Of a stretch of 64,000 bases of DNA, positions 16,595 to 25,531 are shown piece by piece (within the stretch, counting starts at the first letter, position 1; each line of letters starts with the position of its first letter). The DNA lies in the NCBI RefSeq assembly GCF_001704275.1, contig NZ_CP011533.1, positions 7,998,001-8,062,000 of the forward strand, in the 5' to 3' direction. Source of the DNA: Streptomyces noursei ATCC 11455 (GTDB lineage Bacteria; Actinomycetota; Actinomycetes; Streptomycetales; Streptomycetaceae). A program made the position numbers and the translations under genes. The notes beneath the pieces are model-generated. The model ran no database searches. It saw nothing but the letters and a program-made list of their open reading frames with translations, and had not been told where the DNA came from.

Positions 16595-17389
16595 TCACGG
16601 TTTGACGGCGTGCAGGACCCGCATCCCCCGCGGCCCGGTCTCGTCGTGCCGCACTTCCAGGCCGGCGGCGCGGCACTGCTCCACCAGCCACCGCGCCGGG
16701 ATCCGCAGCTTCGGATAGCTGCTGGTCCGCTGTTCCCAACCCGTCGCCGAGCGGGTGTGCAACAGATCGTGGACCAGCACCGTGTCGTCGTCGACGTATT
16801 CGAGGAAGCAGGTCAGCAGCCGGTCGTCCGAGCTGCGGACCGGCAGGAAGCGGTCCGTGCCGTGCAGCGCCACCGTCAGATCGCGGTAGGTGGCGACGAA
16901 ATGGCCGCCGGGGCGGAGCGCGCGTGCCACGTCGCCGAGCAGCTCGGTGACGTCGGTCTTGGCGGGCAGGTGCGGCAGGGTGTCGCCCATGCACACCACC
17001 GCGGCCACCGAGCCCGCGGGCGCCGCCTCGGCGAGAGCGCCGCGGATGTCCCGCCGGAGGGGCCGGAGCGCCTCCGCGGCGCCGCCGGTCCCCGCGTGGG
17101 TCGCGGCCAGCTCGGCCAGCAGGTGCGCGCTGGTGTCCACGGCGACGACGGGCGCGAACCCGAGGCGGACCAGGGCCAGCGTCTGGGTACCGGGCCCGCA
17201 GCCCAGATCGACGGCGACGGCCTCCCCGCGCGCGTCGTCCGACGCGTCGGACGTGCCCCATTCCGCGTGCACGCCCAGCTTCCGCAGGAGTTCGAGCTGG
17301 CCCGACGCGGCGGCGGGTATGTCGCCGCCCAGCATCCAGGTGTAGTGCTCGGCGAGCAGTCGCGCGTAGTGGTCGACGGCATCGGTCAT
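16595..17389 (-). CDS. SAM-dependent methyltransferase, MarR operon partner
   Basis: A 264-residue class I methyltransferase. Motif I is AVDLGCGPGTQTLAL (about 55-69), VVAVDTSAHLL follows as motif II, and ALRPGGHFVATYRD is motif IV. Its ATG overlaps the TGA of the upstream MarR gene by one base (TGATG), so translation is probably coupled and both genes share the operator at 17912-17933. A MarR-controlled small-molecule methyltransferase suggests inactivation of a toxic phenol or antibiotic-like compound, but the substrate is unknown. Confidence 0.85.
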   Translation of the reverse strand: MTDAVDHYARLLAEHYTWMLGGDIPAAASGQLELLRKLGVHAEWGTSDASDDARGEAVAVDLGCGPGTQTLALVRLGFAPVVAVDTSAHLLAELAATHAGTGGAAEALRPLRRDIRGALAEAAPAGSVAAVVCMGDTLPHLPAKTDVTELLGDVARALRPGGHFVATYRDLTVALHGTDRFLPVRSSDDRLLTCFLEYVDDDTVLVHDLLHTRSATGWEQRTSSYPKLRIPARWLVEQCRAAGLEVRHDETGPRGMRVLHAVKP

Positions 17390-17901
17390 CAGGAGGTCCC
17401 TTCGGGTGTGTGGGGCGTGCCCTCGACGGCCGACTCGCCGGTGCGCACCCACGCCGCGAGGTCGGCGAGGTAGATATTGGCCATGGAGGCTTCCAGGGCG
17501 GCACCGAGCGCCGCCCGGTAGGTGGGGGTCGCCTCCGCGTACCGCTGTCGGCCGGCCTCGGTGATGCGGGCCGCGACCGCCCGCCCGTCACCGGGGGCGG
17601 CGGCGCGCTCGGCCAGGTCCTGCGCCTCCAGCCGGCCGATCAGGCGGGTGACCGTGCTGTCCTGCAGGCCGATCCGGTCGGCGAGTTCGCCCATCCGGAG
17701 CGCCGGCCCGCTGTCCGGACGGCTGAGCGCGCAGAGTGCCCGGTACTCCGAGAGCGGCAGGCCGTGGCGGCGCTGGAGGGTCGCGTCCAGCTGTTTCTCC
17801 ACCCGGCCCAACAGCCGCACCGCCATGCACCAGCGCTCGTCCTCCGCGTCGCCGGCGGGTGCCGCGGAGCTGTCCTGTGGCATCGACTCGAACCCGATCA
17901 C
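17389..17901 (-). CDS. MarR-family transcriptional regulator
   Basis: A 170-residue winged-helix regulator. Recognition-helix region MGELADRIGLQDSTVTRLIGRLEAQDL is followed by the wing region containing GDGRAVAARIT. Two starts are possible: GTG at 17901 (MIGFESMPQ) or ATG at 17883 (MPQDSS); neither has a strong ribosome site. A 10-base inverted repeat lies directly upstream and probably mediates autorepression. The downstream methyltransferase is in the same transcript. Confidence 0.88.
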   Translation of the reverse strand: MIGFESMPQDSSAAPAGDAEDERWCMAVRLLGRVEKQLDATLQRRHGLPLSEYRALCALSRPDSGPALRMGELADRIGLQDSTVTRLIGRLEAQDLAERAAAPGDGRAVAARITEAGRQRYAEATPTYRAALGAALEASMANIYLADLAAWVRTGESAVEGTPHTPEGTS

Positions 17902-17911
17902 GGCGGTAACG

Positions 17912-17933
17912 TAACTGCTTGCTCAAGCAATTA
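17912..17933. promoter_or_regulatory. MarR-type operator
   Basis: TAACTGCTTG-CT-CAAGCAATTA: 10-base arms with one mismatch and a 2-base spacer, starting 10 bases upstream of the MarR GTG. Size, symmetry and the CTTG...CAAG core are typical of MarR binding sites. Confidence 0.6.
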
Positions 17934-18075
17934 CCAGAGGTAGGGAGGGTTCCGCTCGATATCGGTGAGTCCAACGTCCCTTGCGGGGAGGGAATTCGAG
18001 GCGTTCTTCCGGCGGATCAGGGGCGGGAAGCCGCGCCAGACGCCGCAGCCCCGGCCATGCCCCATCGGACAGGCG

Positions 18076-18708
18076 CTACTCCCGGTGCTGCCCCAGGACG
18101 ACGCCGCGTCCGGCGTACACCCGGTCCAGCCGGCGCCACTCGACGTGGGCGAACTCCTGGGAGTGCCCGGGGAGTCCGGACGGATTGTGGATCACGACGT
18201 GGTCCGGGGTGACGCCGACGGCCAGGACCAGATGGCCGCCCCGCCGCGGCGGTTCGGGGTCGGCGTCCCGGATGGAGGGGTGGACGGAGAGCAGGACGAG
18301 CCGGCCGGCGCCGATCAGCGCCGGGATCTCCTCCCGGGGCAGGTCGGGCCGGGACTCCGCGCTCAGACCCCAACGGCGTTCCGCGTAGGCGGCGAACGGT
18401 GCGTGGATCAGACCGTGCAGGCCCTCCGCATGGCGGACGTAGGCGCCGGCGTCCAGGCATTCGGTGGCCAGCTCCATGGCGGTGGGGGCGGAGTGCCGCC
18501 AGAACTCCAACGCCATCCGCAGACAGGCCATGCCGCACAGGCGCCAGGACCACCAGGCGTACTCCTCGGGGGTCCCTGCGCCGTACTCCGGCCAGCGGGG
18601 GTCCTCGGTGGCCGACGTCGTCCCGGCGAGGAGCGCGGGGACGAGTTCGGGCGAGGCCCACTGGGAGTGGTACGGGACGGGGTGGATGACGGTGCGGTGG
18701 GTGGTCAT
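18076..18708 (-). CDS. C39-like cysteine peptidase family protein
   Basis: A 210-residue cytosolic-looking protein with the peptidase_C39_2 layout: a catalytic-Cys motif LCGMACLRM (Cys58), a later His in GGHLVLAVG and an Asn/Asp in IHNPSG. N-terminal PYHSQWASP is typical of this group. No signal peptide or GG-leader transporter is present, so it is not a bacteriocin processing exporter. The start MTTHRTVI lacks an obvious ribosome site; a GTG three codons upstream is an alternative. Function unknown beyond likely peptide hydrolysis. Confidence 0.75.
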   Translation of the reverse strand: MTTHRTVIHPVPYHSQWASPELVPALLAGTTSATEDPRWPEYGAGTPEEYAWWSWRLCGMACLRMALEFWRHSAPTAMELATECLDAGAYVRHAEGLHGLIHAPFAAYAERRWGLSAESRPDLPREEIPALIGAGRLVLLSVHPSIRDADPEPPRRGGHLVLAVGVTPDHVVIHNPSGLPGHSQEFAHVEWRRLDRVYAGRGVVLGQHRE

Positions 18709-18766
18709 GGTGCACCGTACCCGCGAGGGGCCGCGCGGCGACCCGGCGACCCCGCTCCGCGGTGCG

Positions 18767-19483
18767 TCACGTGGCGTGCGGCGGTTCCCAGACCGAGCAG
18801 TCGTGGGCGAAGTACACCCGCCGCGGAGCGAAGGCGGCGAGCCGGTCGAGCCACGGGCGGTAGCCCGGCAGCGGCGGGGCCGCGCCGTCCAGGGCGGCCT
18901 GCCGGGCCAGGTGGTCCGAGGCGTGGTGCGAGGCGAAGTCATGGGCCTGGCCGGCCAGTACCACCGTGCCGTCGGGGTGGTGGAGGACCAGTGACTGGTG
19001 CCCGTCGGTGTGGCCGGGCGTCGGGACGACCAGGACGCCCGGCCAGACCTCCGCCTCGCCGGTCAGCCGCTCGTAGCGCGCACCGGGGAAGTCGATCAGC
19101 TCGTCGATGGTGTAGTCGCCCCGGCGGGCGGTGGCCAACTCCACGTCCTGCACCAGGATGGGCTTCCCGGCCAACAGCGGGTTCCCGCCGCAGTGGTCGA
19201 AGTGCAGATGGCAGTTGACGACGAGCGAGATGTCCGCGAGGGCCGCCCCGACGGCGGCCAACGCGGCCTGGAGCGGGCGGCGTCGGGGGCGGTAGTGGGC
19301 CTCGGTCTCCGGGTCGGCGGCGCCGATGCCGGTGTCGAAGAGGAGCAGGCCCCGGTCGTGCTCCACCAGATAGGCCAGTGCCGGCTCCACGCGGGGCTCC
19401 GGGCCGCCGGTCTCCGACGCCGGCCGGACGAAGTAGCCCAGGTCGAGCCGGTGCACCGTCGGGTGCGCTGATGTCGAGTGCAT
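18767..19483 (-). CDS. Metallo-beta-lactamase-fold hydrolase
   Basis: A 238-residue MBL-fold enzyme. The metal motif CHLHFDHCGG gives His92, His94, Asp96 and His97; PTPGHTDGH supplies the next His, LAGQAHD the bridging Asp, and YFAHD the last His. The overall size and LLLFDTGIG resemble N-acyl-homoserine-lactonase-like proteins. The ATG giving MHSTSAHP is preceded closely by GGAGG. Lactone hydrolysis is possible, but the family is broad. Confidence 0.85.
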   Translation of the reverse strand: MHSTSAHPTVHRLDLGYFVRPASETGGPEPRVEPALAYLVEHDRGLLLFDTGIGAADPETEAHYRPRRRPLQAALAAVGAALADISLVVNCHLHFDHCGGNPLLAGKPILVQDVELATARRGDYTIDELIDFPGARYERLTGEAEVWPGVLVVPTPGHTDGHQSLVLHHPDGTVVLAGQAHDFASHHASDHLARQAALDGAAPPLPGYRPWLDRLAAFAPRRVYFAHDCSVWEPPHAT

Positions 19484-19631
19484 GCCTCCATGGTCACCGG
19501 GCCGGTGCACCGTCCGCAGCCGGTTTCCGCGCCGCGCCGCGCCGCGCCGCACCGCGCCACCGCCCGCCCGCCCGTACCGGGGCCGACGGTGGCCGAAATC
19601 AGCCGCACCGCCCGGGCGCTGTCGACGTCCC

Positions 19632-20144
19632 TCAGGTCGTCCCGACGCACATCACGTCGAGCCGGTGCGCCGTCGGAGCGGCGATCTCCAGCTCCGGCCG
19701 CCACACCGTGAGGATCTGCGCGGACGGCGTGAACAGCGGGCCGGGCAGCGCGGTGGGGGAGTGCCACTCCCAACTGCTGACGTGCTGAGGCTCGGCGGCG
19801 TACGGCGTGCCCTGGTAGCGGGTGACGAGCGACGCCATCGTGATGCGGTTCAGACCGTGCACGTCGTCGTGCAGCATCGCGAAGACCCGGACGTCGTCCG
19901 GCGCGGTGTCCAGCCCGGTCTCCTCGCGCAGCTCACGGGCCGCGGCGTGCCGTACGCCCTCGCCGGGATCGACCTTGCCGCCGGGCAGTTCCCAGGTCCC
20001 CGCGCGGTGCAGACCGAGCAGAATCCGTCCGTCCGGATCCAGCACGATGACGCCGACCCCGAACGTGGCGTGTGCCTGCGGCGGTCGATCACCGCGCTGC
20101 CGGCTCGTCACCGCGCCCGTACCGCTGCCCGTTCCGCTGCCCAT
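19632..20144 (-). CDS. Nudix hydrolase
   Basis: A 170-residue Nudix protein with a complete Nudix box: GGKVDPGEGV followed by ARELREETGL (about residues 54-77). The ATG giving MGSGTGSG has GAGAGG 6 bases upstream. The last 35 residues (LTVWRPELEIAAPTAHR) are a short C-terminal extension. It probably hydrolyses a nucleoside-diphosphate derivative; the substrate is unknown. Confidence 0.87.
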   Translation of the reverse strand: MGSGTGSGTGAVTSRQRGDRPPQAHATFGVGVIVLDPDGRILLGLHRAGTWELPGGKVDPGEGVRHAAARELREETGLDTAPDDVRVFAMLHDDVHGLNRITMASLVTRYQGTPYAAEPQHVSSWEWHSPTALPGPLFTPSAQILTVWRPELEIAAPTAHRLDVMCVGTT

Positions 20145-20280
20145 CCCGTGCCTCTCTCGGCTCTTCCGCGACCCGCCCCGGCCCCGGGGCGGCAACACTT
20201 TCCCCCACATTCACCCACGGGAGTGGGCCACATCCACGGTTCCGGCCAAAATCGGCCCGGTCAGCGACCACAATGCGCTC

Positions 20281-21306
20281 ATGACCGATGACTGGAAGCG
20301 ACAGATCGACCGGCTCCACGCGGAGTTGGTGCGGCGCGACGATCCGGCCGAGTGGGTCGTGGAGGCCGACGCCGTGGACGCGTCCCGCCGCTACCCGGAC
20401 CTCGCCTTCCGCGGTCCGGTCTTCGGTCTTGCCGTCCTCGATCCCGCGGACCCCGAACGCGCCGCGGAATGGCGCCTGTTGAAACCGGTGACCGACGCCA
20501 CGCCGCAGGACGCCCGGGACACCCTCAACTCACATCTCTGGTTCAAGGCCAAGGACGACACCGACGATCCCGCGGTGCGGCGCGAACTGCTGGCCGCGGT
20601 GGCGCGGTTGGAACGCGAACCGATCGACGACCTCACGGTCTGCGGCGCCCGCTACCGGATCGTCCGCGGCGACGAGTTCGCCCGCACCGGCCGGAGCGGC
20701 CTGGAGCCGCCCCGGCCCACCGACCCCGAGCCGGCCGACCGCACCTGGGGCGGCCGGAGCGACACCCCCTCGCCCGACCGGGACTTCGCCCTCGTCCCCG
20801 GCCGGGAGACCAGCCCTATGGTCGTCGCCATGAAGGTGGCGCTCCAGGGCTACGCCTACTCCGGGGCGCGCTTCCCCGCCGCCGTCCGCGAGGAGTCCGA
20901 GCGGGCCCGCACGGCCTACCCGGAGGTCGTCCTGCTGCCCGTCGGCTTCGGCGTCGCCGAACGCCGCCGCGGGTGCTGGCAGCCGCGGGGAGCGCTGATG
21001 CCGACCCCGCACGAGGCGCGCCGGCTGCTCGTCGACGCCATGATCGAATTCTGGCCGCAGCTCTACGAGTTCAGCGCCGCCGAGCGGCAGCGGTACGTCG
21101 AGGCCGCCGAGGAGTTCAAGGCCGCCGGTCGCGCCAACGAGGTGCGGGTGGACGACAAGAGGTTCCAGATCTGCCGCATCGAGCGGATGGTCAGGATCGG
21201 CCCCGACGGCCCGGAACCACCCCGCCGGTCGGACGTGGACGACTACGGCCCGACGAAGATCCACCCGACCATGGACGAGGACGGCACCCTGCACTACGAC
21301 AGTTGA
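20281..21306 (+). CDS. DUF5954-type protein
   Basis: A 341-residue soluble protein that I place in the Streptomyces DUF5954 family from the stretches VVEADAVDASRRYPDLAFRG, VCGARYRIVRGDEFARTG and DYGPTKIHPTM. No catalytic motif or membrane segment is visible. The ATG is weakly preceded by a ribosome site. Its 3' end overlaps the convergent P-loop kinase gene by 13 bases. Function unknown. Confidence 0.75.
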   Translation: MTDDWKRQIDRLHAELVRRDDPAEWVVEADAVDASRRYPDLAFRGPVFGLAVLDPADPERAAEWRLLKPVTDATPQDARDTLNSHLWFKAKDDTDDPAVRRELLAAVARLEREPIDDLTVCGARYRIVRGDEFARTGRSGLEPPRPTDPEPADRTWGGRSDTPSPDRDFALVPGRETSPMVVAMKVALQGYAYSGARFPAAVREESERARTAYPEVVLLPVGFGVAERRRGCWQPRGALMPTPHEARRLLVDAMIEFWPQLYEFSAAERQRYVEAAEEFKAAGRANEVRVDDKRFQICRIERMVRIGPDGPEPPRRSDVDDYGPTKIHPTMDEDGTLHYDS

Positions 21307-21878
21307 CCACCGGTGAGCACGGCCCGGTGCCGGGCCTCGGCCGCGATGCCGGCGGCGGTCTCCTCGGGCGTCTGCCCGGTGCTGTCCAGCCACCACCCCA
21401 CGTCGCCCAGTTCGTCGCGCATCGCGCGGTGGAAGGGGGCGATGTCGTAGTCGACGCGTTCCCGGGCGGGGCGGGCGGCGTTGCGCTGCCGGCACACCTC
21501 CGGCGGTGGGGCCAGCACCACGAACATCACCGGCCGGGGCGCGAGCAACCCGACCATGAAGTCCAGGAGTTCGCGGTCGGCGATGGCGTACTCGATGATC
21601 GGGAAGATGTCGTGCTCGGCGAAGTTGTCGGCCAACGCGCACATGTTGCGGGCGCACAGCAGCAGTTGCCGCCGCGACTCCTCAGCGGGCCGGCCCAGGA
21701 ATCCGACCCGCCCCTGGACGACCATGTACGACAGGAAGTCCCCGTTGATGTGCGCCGCTCGCTCGAAGTGCCCGGCCACCAGTGGCGACACCGTCGACTT
21801 CCCGGCCCCCGGCATCCCCGAGACGATCAGGCACCCGGACGCCGCCGGCCCGGCCGCCCGCCCGCGCTGTGTGGTCAT
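21294..21878 (-). CDS. Small P-loop kinase-like ATPase
   Basis: A 194-residue AAA_33/zeta-like nucleotide-binding protein. Walker A is SGMPGAGKST near residue 20, INGDFL is a likely substrate-binding Asp, and the C-terminal WWLDSTGQTPEETAAGI matches the paralogue at 33.6-34.2 kb. GAGAGGGAG precedes MTTQRGRA. Members of this group phosphorylate small molecules or nucleotides; the substrate is unknown. Confidence 0.8.
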   Translation of the reverse strand: MTTQRGRAAGPAASGCLIVSGMPGAGKSTVSPLVAGHFERAAHINGDFLSYMVVQGRVGFLGRPAEESRRQLLLCARNMCALADNFAEHDIFPIIEYAIADRELLDFMVGLLAPRPVMFVVLAPPPEVCRQRNAARPARERVDYDIAPFHRAMRDELGDVGWWLDSTGQTPEETAAGIAAEARHRAVLTGGQLS

Positions 21879-22013
21879 CCGCCGCTCCCTCTCCGCCGGC
21901 TGCCGTCGGACCGGGCATCCGGGGATCATCGCAGCGTCCACCGCCGCCGCGCACGCCAATTTCCGCCGAACCAAGGGAGGTTGGCGAGGCAGCCCCTCCC
22001 CGGGGCGCGGCGG

Positions 22014-22517
22014 TCAGTCGGCGGCCCGGTACTCCCGCGCCCGGCGGTACACCTGGCGGGAACCGCCCTCCGGACCCGGCGGAGCGGGCTCGGCGGGGAC
22101 GAAGCCCAGCGACGCGTAGAAGCGGCGCGCCCCGCTGGCCTCGGCCCCGGGATGGTCGCTCCCGAAGGTGACCACCTCGATGCTCGCGGGAACCGTCACG
22201 AACCGCCGTACCGCGTCCGCCATCAGGGCACGGCCCACGCCCCGCCCCCGCGCCTCCGACGCGACGACGAGCCAGTGGACGTGATGGCACGGCGCCTGAG
22301 GGGAACCCGAGGCGTCGGCCCCGAACAGCAGGCCGCCGAGCAGGGCCGGCCCGCCGGAGGAGGGGACGGCGACGAGCGCGGCCGAGCGGTGGACGTGCTG
22401 CTCGACGGCGCGATGGAAGTCCGGCTCCTCGACCATCGGCCCGAACCACTGCTCCACCTGCGCGGCCAGACCGAGGAAGCCGGGCAGGTCCCGTTCCGTG
22501 GCGAGTCGGATCATCAT
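22014..22517 (-). CDS. GNAT-family N-acetyltransferase
   Basis: A 167-residue acetyltransferase. The core is HWLVVASEARGRGVGRALM with the acetyl-CoA loop RGRGVGRA (about 96-103), then GARRFYASLGFVP. The start is the first of two consecutive ATG codons (22517/22514). It lies back to back with the ArsB/NhaD-like permease gene. Acceptor unknown. Confidence 0.85.
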   Translation of the reverse strand: MMIRLATERDLPGFLGLAAQVEQWFGPMVEEPDFHRAVEQHVHRSAALVAVPSSGGPALLGGLLFGADASGSPQAPCHHVHWLVVASEARGRGVGRALMADAVRRFVTVPASIEVVTFGSDHPGAEASGARRFYASLGFVPAEPAPPGPEGGSRQVYRRAREYRAAD

Positions 22518-22631
22518 CGGGCGAGTCTCGCACGGGGGCGGGGCCACGGTCGGTGCACCTCGGTGGCGGCCCGGGGCACGTCGGGCGGGCGCGGCGGGTG
22601 ACCGGCCGGGTCCCGAGGCCGGGAAGTTACC

Positions 22632-23942
22632 GTGGGCCCGCTACCCCGAGGCGTCGCCGCCTCGCCCGTCCGCGAGGAGTCGATCCTGAACACGCCGTTG
22701 GCCGAAGCACTGTCCGTCGGGCTGCTCGTGGTCGTCCTGGTCTGCGCGGTGGTACGGCCCCGGGGCTGGCCGGAGGCGGTGGTCGCGGTCCCGGCGGCCG
22801 GCGTGGTGATCGCGACCGGGGCGGTCCCGCTGGAACACGTGCGGGCCGAGACCGAGCGGCTCGGACCGGTCATCGGGTTCCTGGCCGCGGTGCTGGTGCT
22901 CGCCCGGCTCTGCGACGACGAGGGGCTGTTCCGGGCCTGCGGCGCCTGGATGGCGCGCAGCGCGCGGGGCCGTCCGCGCCGGCTGCTGGCACAGGTCTTC
23001 CTGGTCGCGTCGGTGGTCACCGCGGTACTGAGCCTGGACGCCACCGTGGTGCTGCTCACCCCGGTGGTCTTCGCCACCGCCGCGCGCCTGGGCGCCCGCC
23101 CCAAGCCGCACGTCTACGCCTGCACCCACCTGTCCAACACCGCCTCCCTGCTGCTGCCCGTCTCCAACCTCACCAACCTGCTGGCGTTCGCGGCCAGCGG
23201 GCTGACCTTCACCCGGTTCGCCGCGCTGATGGCGCTGCCCTGGCTGGCCGCCATCGCCGTCGAGTACGTGGTGCTGCGACGGTTCTTCGCCACCGACCTG
23301 GACGCCGGAGCGCTCGCCCCGGCCCCCGATGAACCACCACAACTGCCGCTTTTCGCCCTGCTCACCGTGGCCGGCACACTGGCCGGCTTCGTGCTCGCCT
23401 CCGCCGTCGGCATCGCCCCGGTCTGGGCCGCGCTGGCCGGTGCGCTGGTGCTCTCGACCCGCGCCCTGGTCCGGCGCCGCACCACCCCGGCCGCGATCGT
23501 CCGCTCCGCCGCCCTGCCGTTCCTCGCCTTCGTGCTGGCGCTGGGCATCGTCGTCCGCGCGGTGGTCGACAACGGGCTGGCCGCCGGCCTCGCCCACCTG
23601 GTCCCGCACAGCGGCACCCTGCCCGCCCTGCTGGGCCTCGCCGCGCTCGCCGCCGCCCTGGCCAACGTCATCAACAACCTGCCCGCCACCCTCGTACTGG
23701 TGCCGCTCACCGCCCCCGCCGGGCCCGGCGCGGTGCTCGCCGTGCTGCTCGGCGTCAACATCGGCCCCAACCTCACCTACGCCGGCTCGCTGGCCACCCT
23801 GCTGTGGCGGCGCATCGTCCGGGAACACGACGCGGAGGTGGCACTGGGCGAATTCACCCTGCTCGGCCTGCTCGTGGTCCCCGCCGCGCTGGTGCTCTCC
23901 GTGGTAGCACTGTGGCTGTCGCTGCACGTCCTCGGAAGCTGA
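22632..23942 (+). CDS. ArsB/NhaD-type permease (SLC13-like)
   Basis: A 436-residue protein (from the GTG) with about 11 hydrophobic helices; the pairs LSLDATVVLLTPVVF and LANVINNLPATLVLVPL are the inverted-repeat hairpin motifs of ArsB/NhaD/SLC13 carriers. The start is uncertain. The GTG at 22632 has GGGAAG upstream, but a CTG at 22686 (Leu-Asn-Thr-Pro) has GAGGAG exactly 6 bases before it and would begin just before the first helix. Arsenite export or an anion/sodium coupling role is possible; there is no ars regulator or reductase nearby. A universal-stress protein follows after 17 bases. Confidence 0.82.
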   Translation: MGPLPRGVAASPVREESILNTPLAEALSVGLLVVVLVCAVVRPRGWPEAVVAVPAAGVVIATGAVPLEHVRAETERLGPVIGFLAAVLVLARLCDDEGLFRACGAWMARSARGRPRRLLAQVFLVASVVTAVLSLDATVVLLTPVVFATAARLGARPKPHVYACTHLSNTASLLLPVSNLTNLLAFAASGLTFTRFAALMALPWLAAIAVEYVVLRRFFATDLDAGALAPAPDEPPQLPLFALLTVAGTLAGFVLASAVGIAPVWAALAGALVLSTRALVRRRTTPAAIVRSAALPFLAFVLALGIVVRAVVDNGLAAGLAHLVPHSGTLPALLGLAALAAALANVINNLPATLVLVPLTAPAGPGAVLAVLLGVNIGPNLTYAGSLATLLWRRIVREHDAEVALGEFTLLGLLVVPAALVLSVVALWLSLHVLGS

Positions 23943-23959
23943 GCACGGAGACCGACCGC

Positions 23960-24481
23960 GTGACCGTCATCGTCTGGATCGTCGAGGGCACCTGGCCGGC
24001 CTGTGTGGACGCCGCCCGCCGCCACGTCCCCGAGGACGCCGAGATCGTCCTCCTGCACGTCACCGGCCCCGACGTCCCGGCCGCCGCCCACGGTGCCTAC
24101 GCCGGACTGCTCGGCCGCGGCCACGGCCGGGGGCACCGCGCCGCCGAAGGCTGGGGGAGCGACCCCGGCACCCGCCTGGAAGACCTGGCCGCCACCTCCG
24201 CCGACGCGCTCCTGCGCACCGCCGCCGCCCGCCTCGCCCGCCCCTGCGCCCGCCAGGAACGCCCCGGCCGCCCCGAACGCGCGGTGGTCGCCGCCGCCGA
24301 CGGCGCCGACCTGCTGATCCTCGCCCGCGACGGCGACCGCCGCCACCTCGGCCCGCACAGCCTCTCGCCCGCCAGCCGCTTCGTGGTCGACCACGCCCCC
24401 TGCCCGGTCCTGCTGGTCTGGCCCGAATCGGCCCCCGACATCGGCACGATGCCGCCCCCACCACCCCACGCCCCGGCCTGA
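23960..24481 (+). CDS. Universal stress protein-like (UspA fold)
   Basis: A 173-residue protein with VTVIVWIVEGTWPACVDAA as the first strand-helix and EIVLLHVTGP as the second strand. Its C-terminal half DGADLLILARDGD and SPASRFVVDHAPCPVLLVW is the UspA nucleotide-binding end. The GTG start has ACGGAG about 10 bases upstream and follows the permease by 17 bases, so they are probably one operon. A permease-coupled Usp suggests regulation of the transporter. Confidence 0.78.
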   Translation: MTVIVWIVEGTWPACVDAARRHVPEDAEIVLLHVTGPDVPAAAHGAYAGLLGRGHGRGHRAAEGWGSDPGTRLEDLAATSADALLRTAAARLARPCARQERPGRPERAVVAAADGADLLILARDGDRRHLGPHSLSPASRFVVDHAPCPVLLVWPESAPDIGTMPPPPPHAPA

Positions 24482-24790
24482 GGGACCCGCGGCGCGGCCG
24501 GACCGCCGAGCGTCTCCGGATTCGCGAGATCCGATTCCCGCTCCGATTCCGACCGGTATCTCTTCGCTTTCCGTCGCAGTCGCCGTCGCAGTCCTTGCCG
24601 CAGCAGCTGCCGCAGTCCCTGTCGCAATCCCCGTTCCGATTCATCCTGCCCCGCCCTCGCCCGAAATTCCTGCGAATCGTGCAGCGCTTTGTACTTGCTC
24701 ACTCCTCAACGGAATGCCGGAAACCCGAATTTACCCACCAAGGAGTGAATTTCGGGATGCGGAATCGTTTCGCCTGGTGATGCTCTCCGG
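24482..24790. other. Intergenic region with decayed hexanucleotide repeats
   Basis: In these 309 bases, about 24530-24645 is built of degenerate 6-base units (reverse strand TGCGAC/GGCGAC/CGGAAT variants), described as a separate repeat. Downstream, CCCGAATTTAC and GTGAATTTCGGG (about 24724-24756) form an imperfect hairpin. A reverse-strand reading frame through the repeats gives a basic Leu-Arg-Gln pattern but no credible protein. The promoter of the HNH nuclease gene should lie at the downstream end. Confidence 0.45.
24530..24645. repeat. Decayed hexanucleotide tandem repeat tract
   Basis: Read on the reverse strand the tract parses into hexamers such as TGCGAC, AGGGAC, TGCGGC, TGCGAC, GGCGAC, TGCGAC, then CGGAAT, CGGAGC, GGGAAT. 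The 6-base periodicity is clear by eye but units are diverged. A similar tract occurs at about 26835-26885. Confidence 0.45.
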
Positions 24791-25531
24791 GTGTTGACCA
24801 ACGCATGGTGGCGCCGTGTCGCCACCACAACAGCCCTGATCCTCGCCGCGGTTCTGCCGAACGCGTCGACGACCGCGATAGCCGCCCCGGATCCGTACGC
24901 CACCCCCGCCTCTGCGCTGCGGCCCGCGGGGACCGCATTCGACGCCGCGCCGCTGAAACTCCCCGAGCCGCCGCCGGTGGGCGAGGTGCGCACCGAACTC
25001 GCCGAACTACACGTCGCGCCGCCGCATTCGATGGAGGGGTACAGTCGCGCGAAATTCCCGCACTGGATCAAGCAGTACGGGGAATGCGACACCCGCGAGG
25101 TCGTCCTCGCCCGGGACGGCGAAGACGTCAAGCAGGACGAGAAGTGCCGGGCCATCTCCGGGAGATGGACCAGCGAATACGACGGAAAGGAATTCACCGA
25201 GGCCAGGCAGCTCGACATCGACCACGTTGTCCCGCTGGCCAACGCCTGGCGTTCCGGCGCCGACGAGTGGGACAACGACCCCTCCAAACCCAGGAATTTC
25301 GAGCGCCGGAAGTTCGCCAACGACCTCGTCCACTCCCAGCTGATCGCGGTGTCGGCCGCCTCGAACCGGTCGAAGGGCGACCAGTCCCCGGACCAGTGGG
25401 CCCCGCCGCTGAAGACCTACTGGTGCACCTACGCCCGCGCCTGGACCGACGTCAAACACCTCTACCACCTCAACATCACCGCGCCCGAGAAGGTCAAACT
25501 CACCGAGATGCTGGACACCTGCGAACCGTGA
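24791..25531 (+). CDS. Secreted HNH-family nuclease
   Basis: A 246-residue exported protein. The N-terminus WWRRVATTTALILAAVLP is a signal peptide with likely cleavage after AIAA (about residue 32). The nuclease core has DIDHVVPLANAW (Asp144-His145) and, further on, LIAVSAASNRSKGDQSPDQWAPP with the Asn of an HNH/GmrSD-type beta-beta-alpha metal site. Cysteines at about 99, 119, 212 and 244 would form disulphides outside the cell. The GTG start has no good ribosome site. The stop codon overlaps the start of the next gene. Likely role: extracellular DNA degradation, for nutrition or attack on neighbours. Confidence 0.85.
   Translation: MLTNAWWRRVATTTALILAAVLPNASTTAIAAPDPYATPASALRPAGTAFDAAPLKLPEPPPVGEVRTELAELHVAPPHSMEGYSRAKFPHWIKQYGECDTREVVLARDGEDVKQDEKCRAISGRWTSEYDGKEFTEARQLDIDHVVPLANAWRSGADEWDNDPSKPRNFERRKFANDLVHSQLIAVSAASNRSKGDQSPDQWAPPLKTYWCTYARAWTDVKHLYHLNITAPEKVKLTEMLDTCEP

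Noticed and set aside
24097..24702. Basic Leu-Arg-Gln repeat peptide read on the reverse strand
   Set aside because: Pattern follows from the hexanucleotide tract and the frame continues antisense to the universal-stress gene; no independent support for translation.
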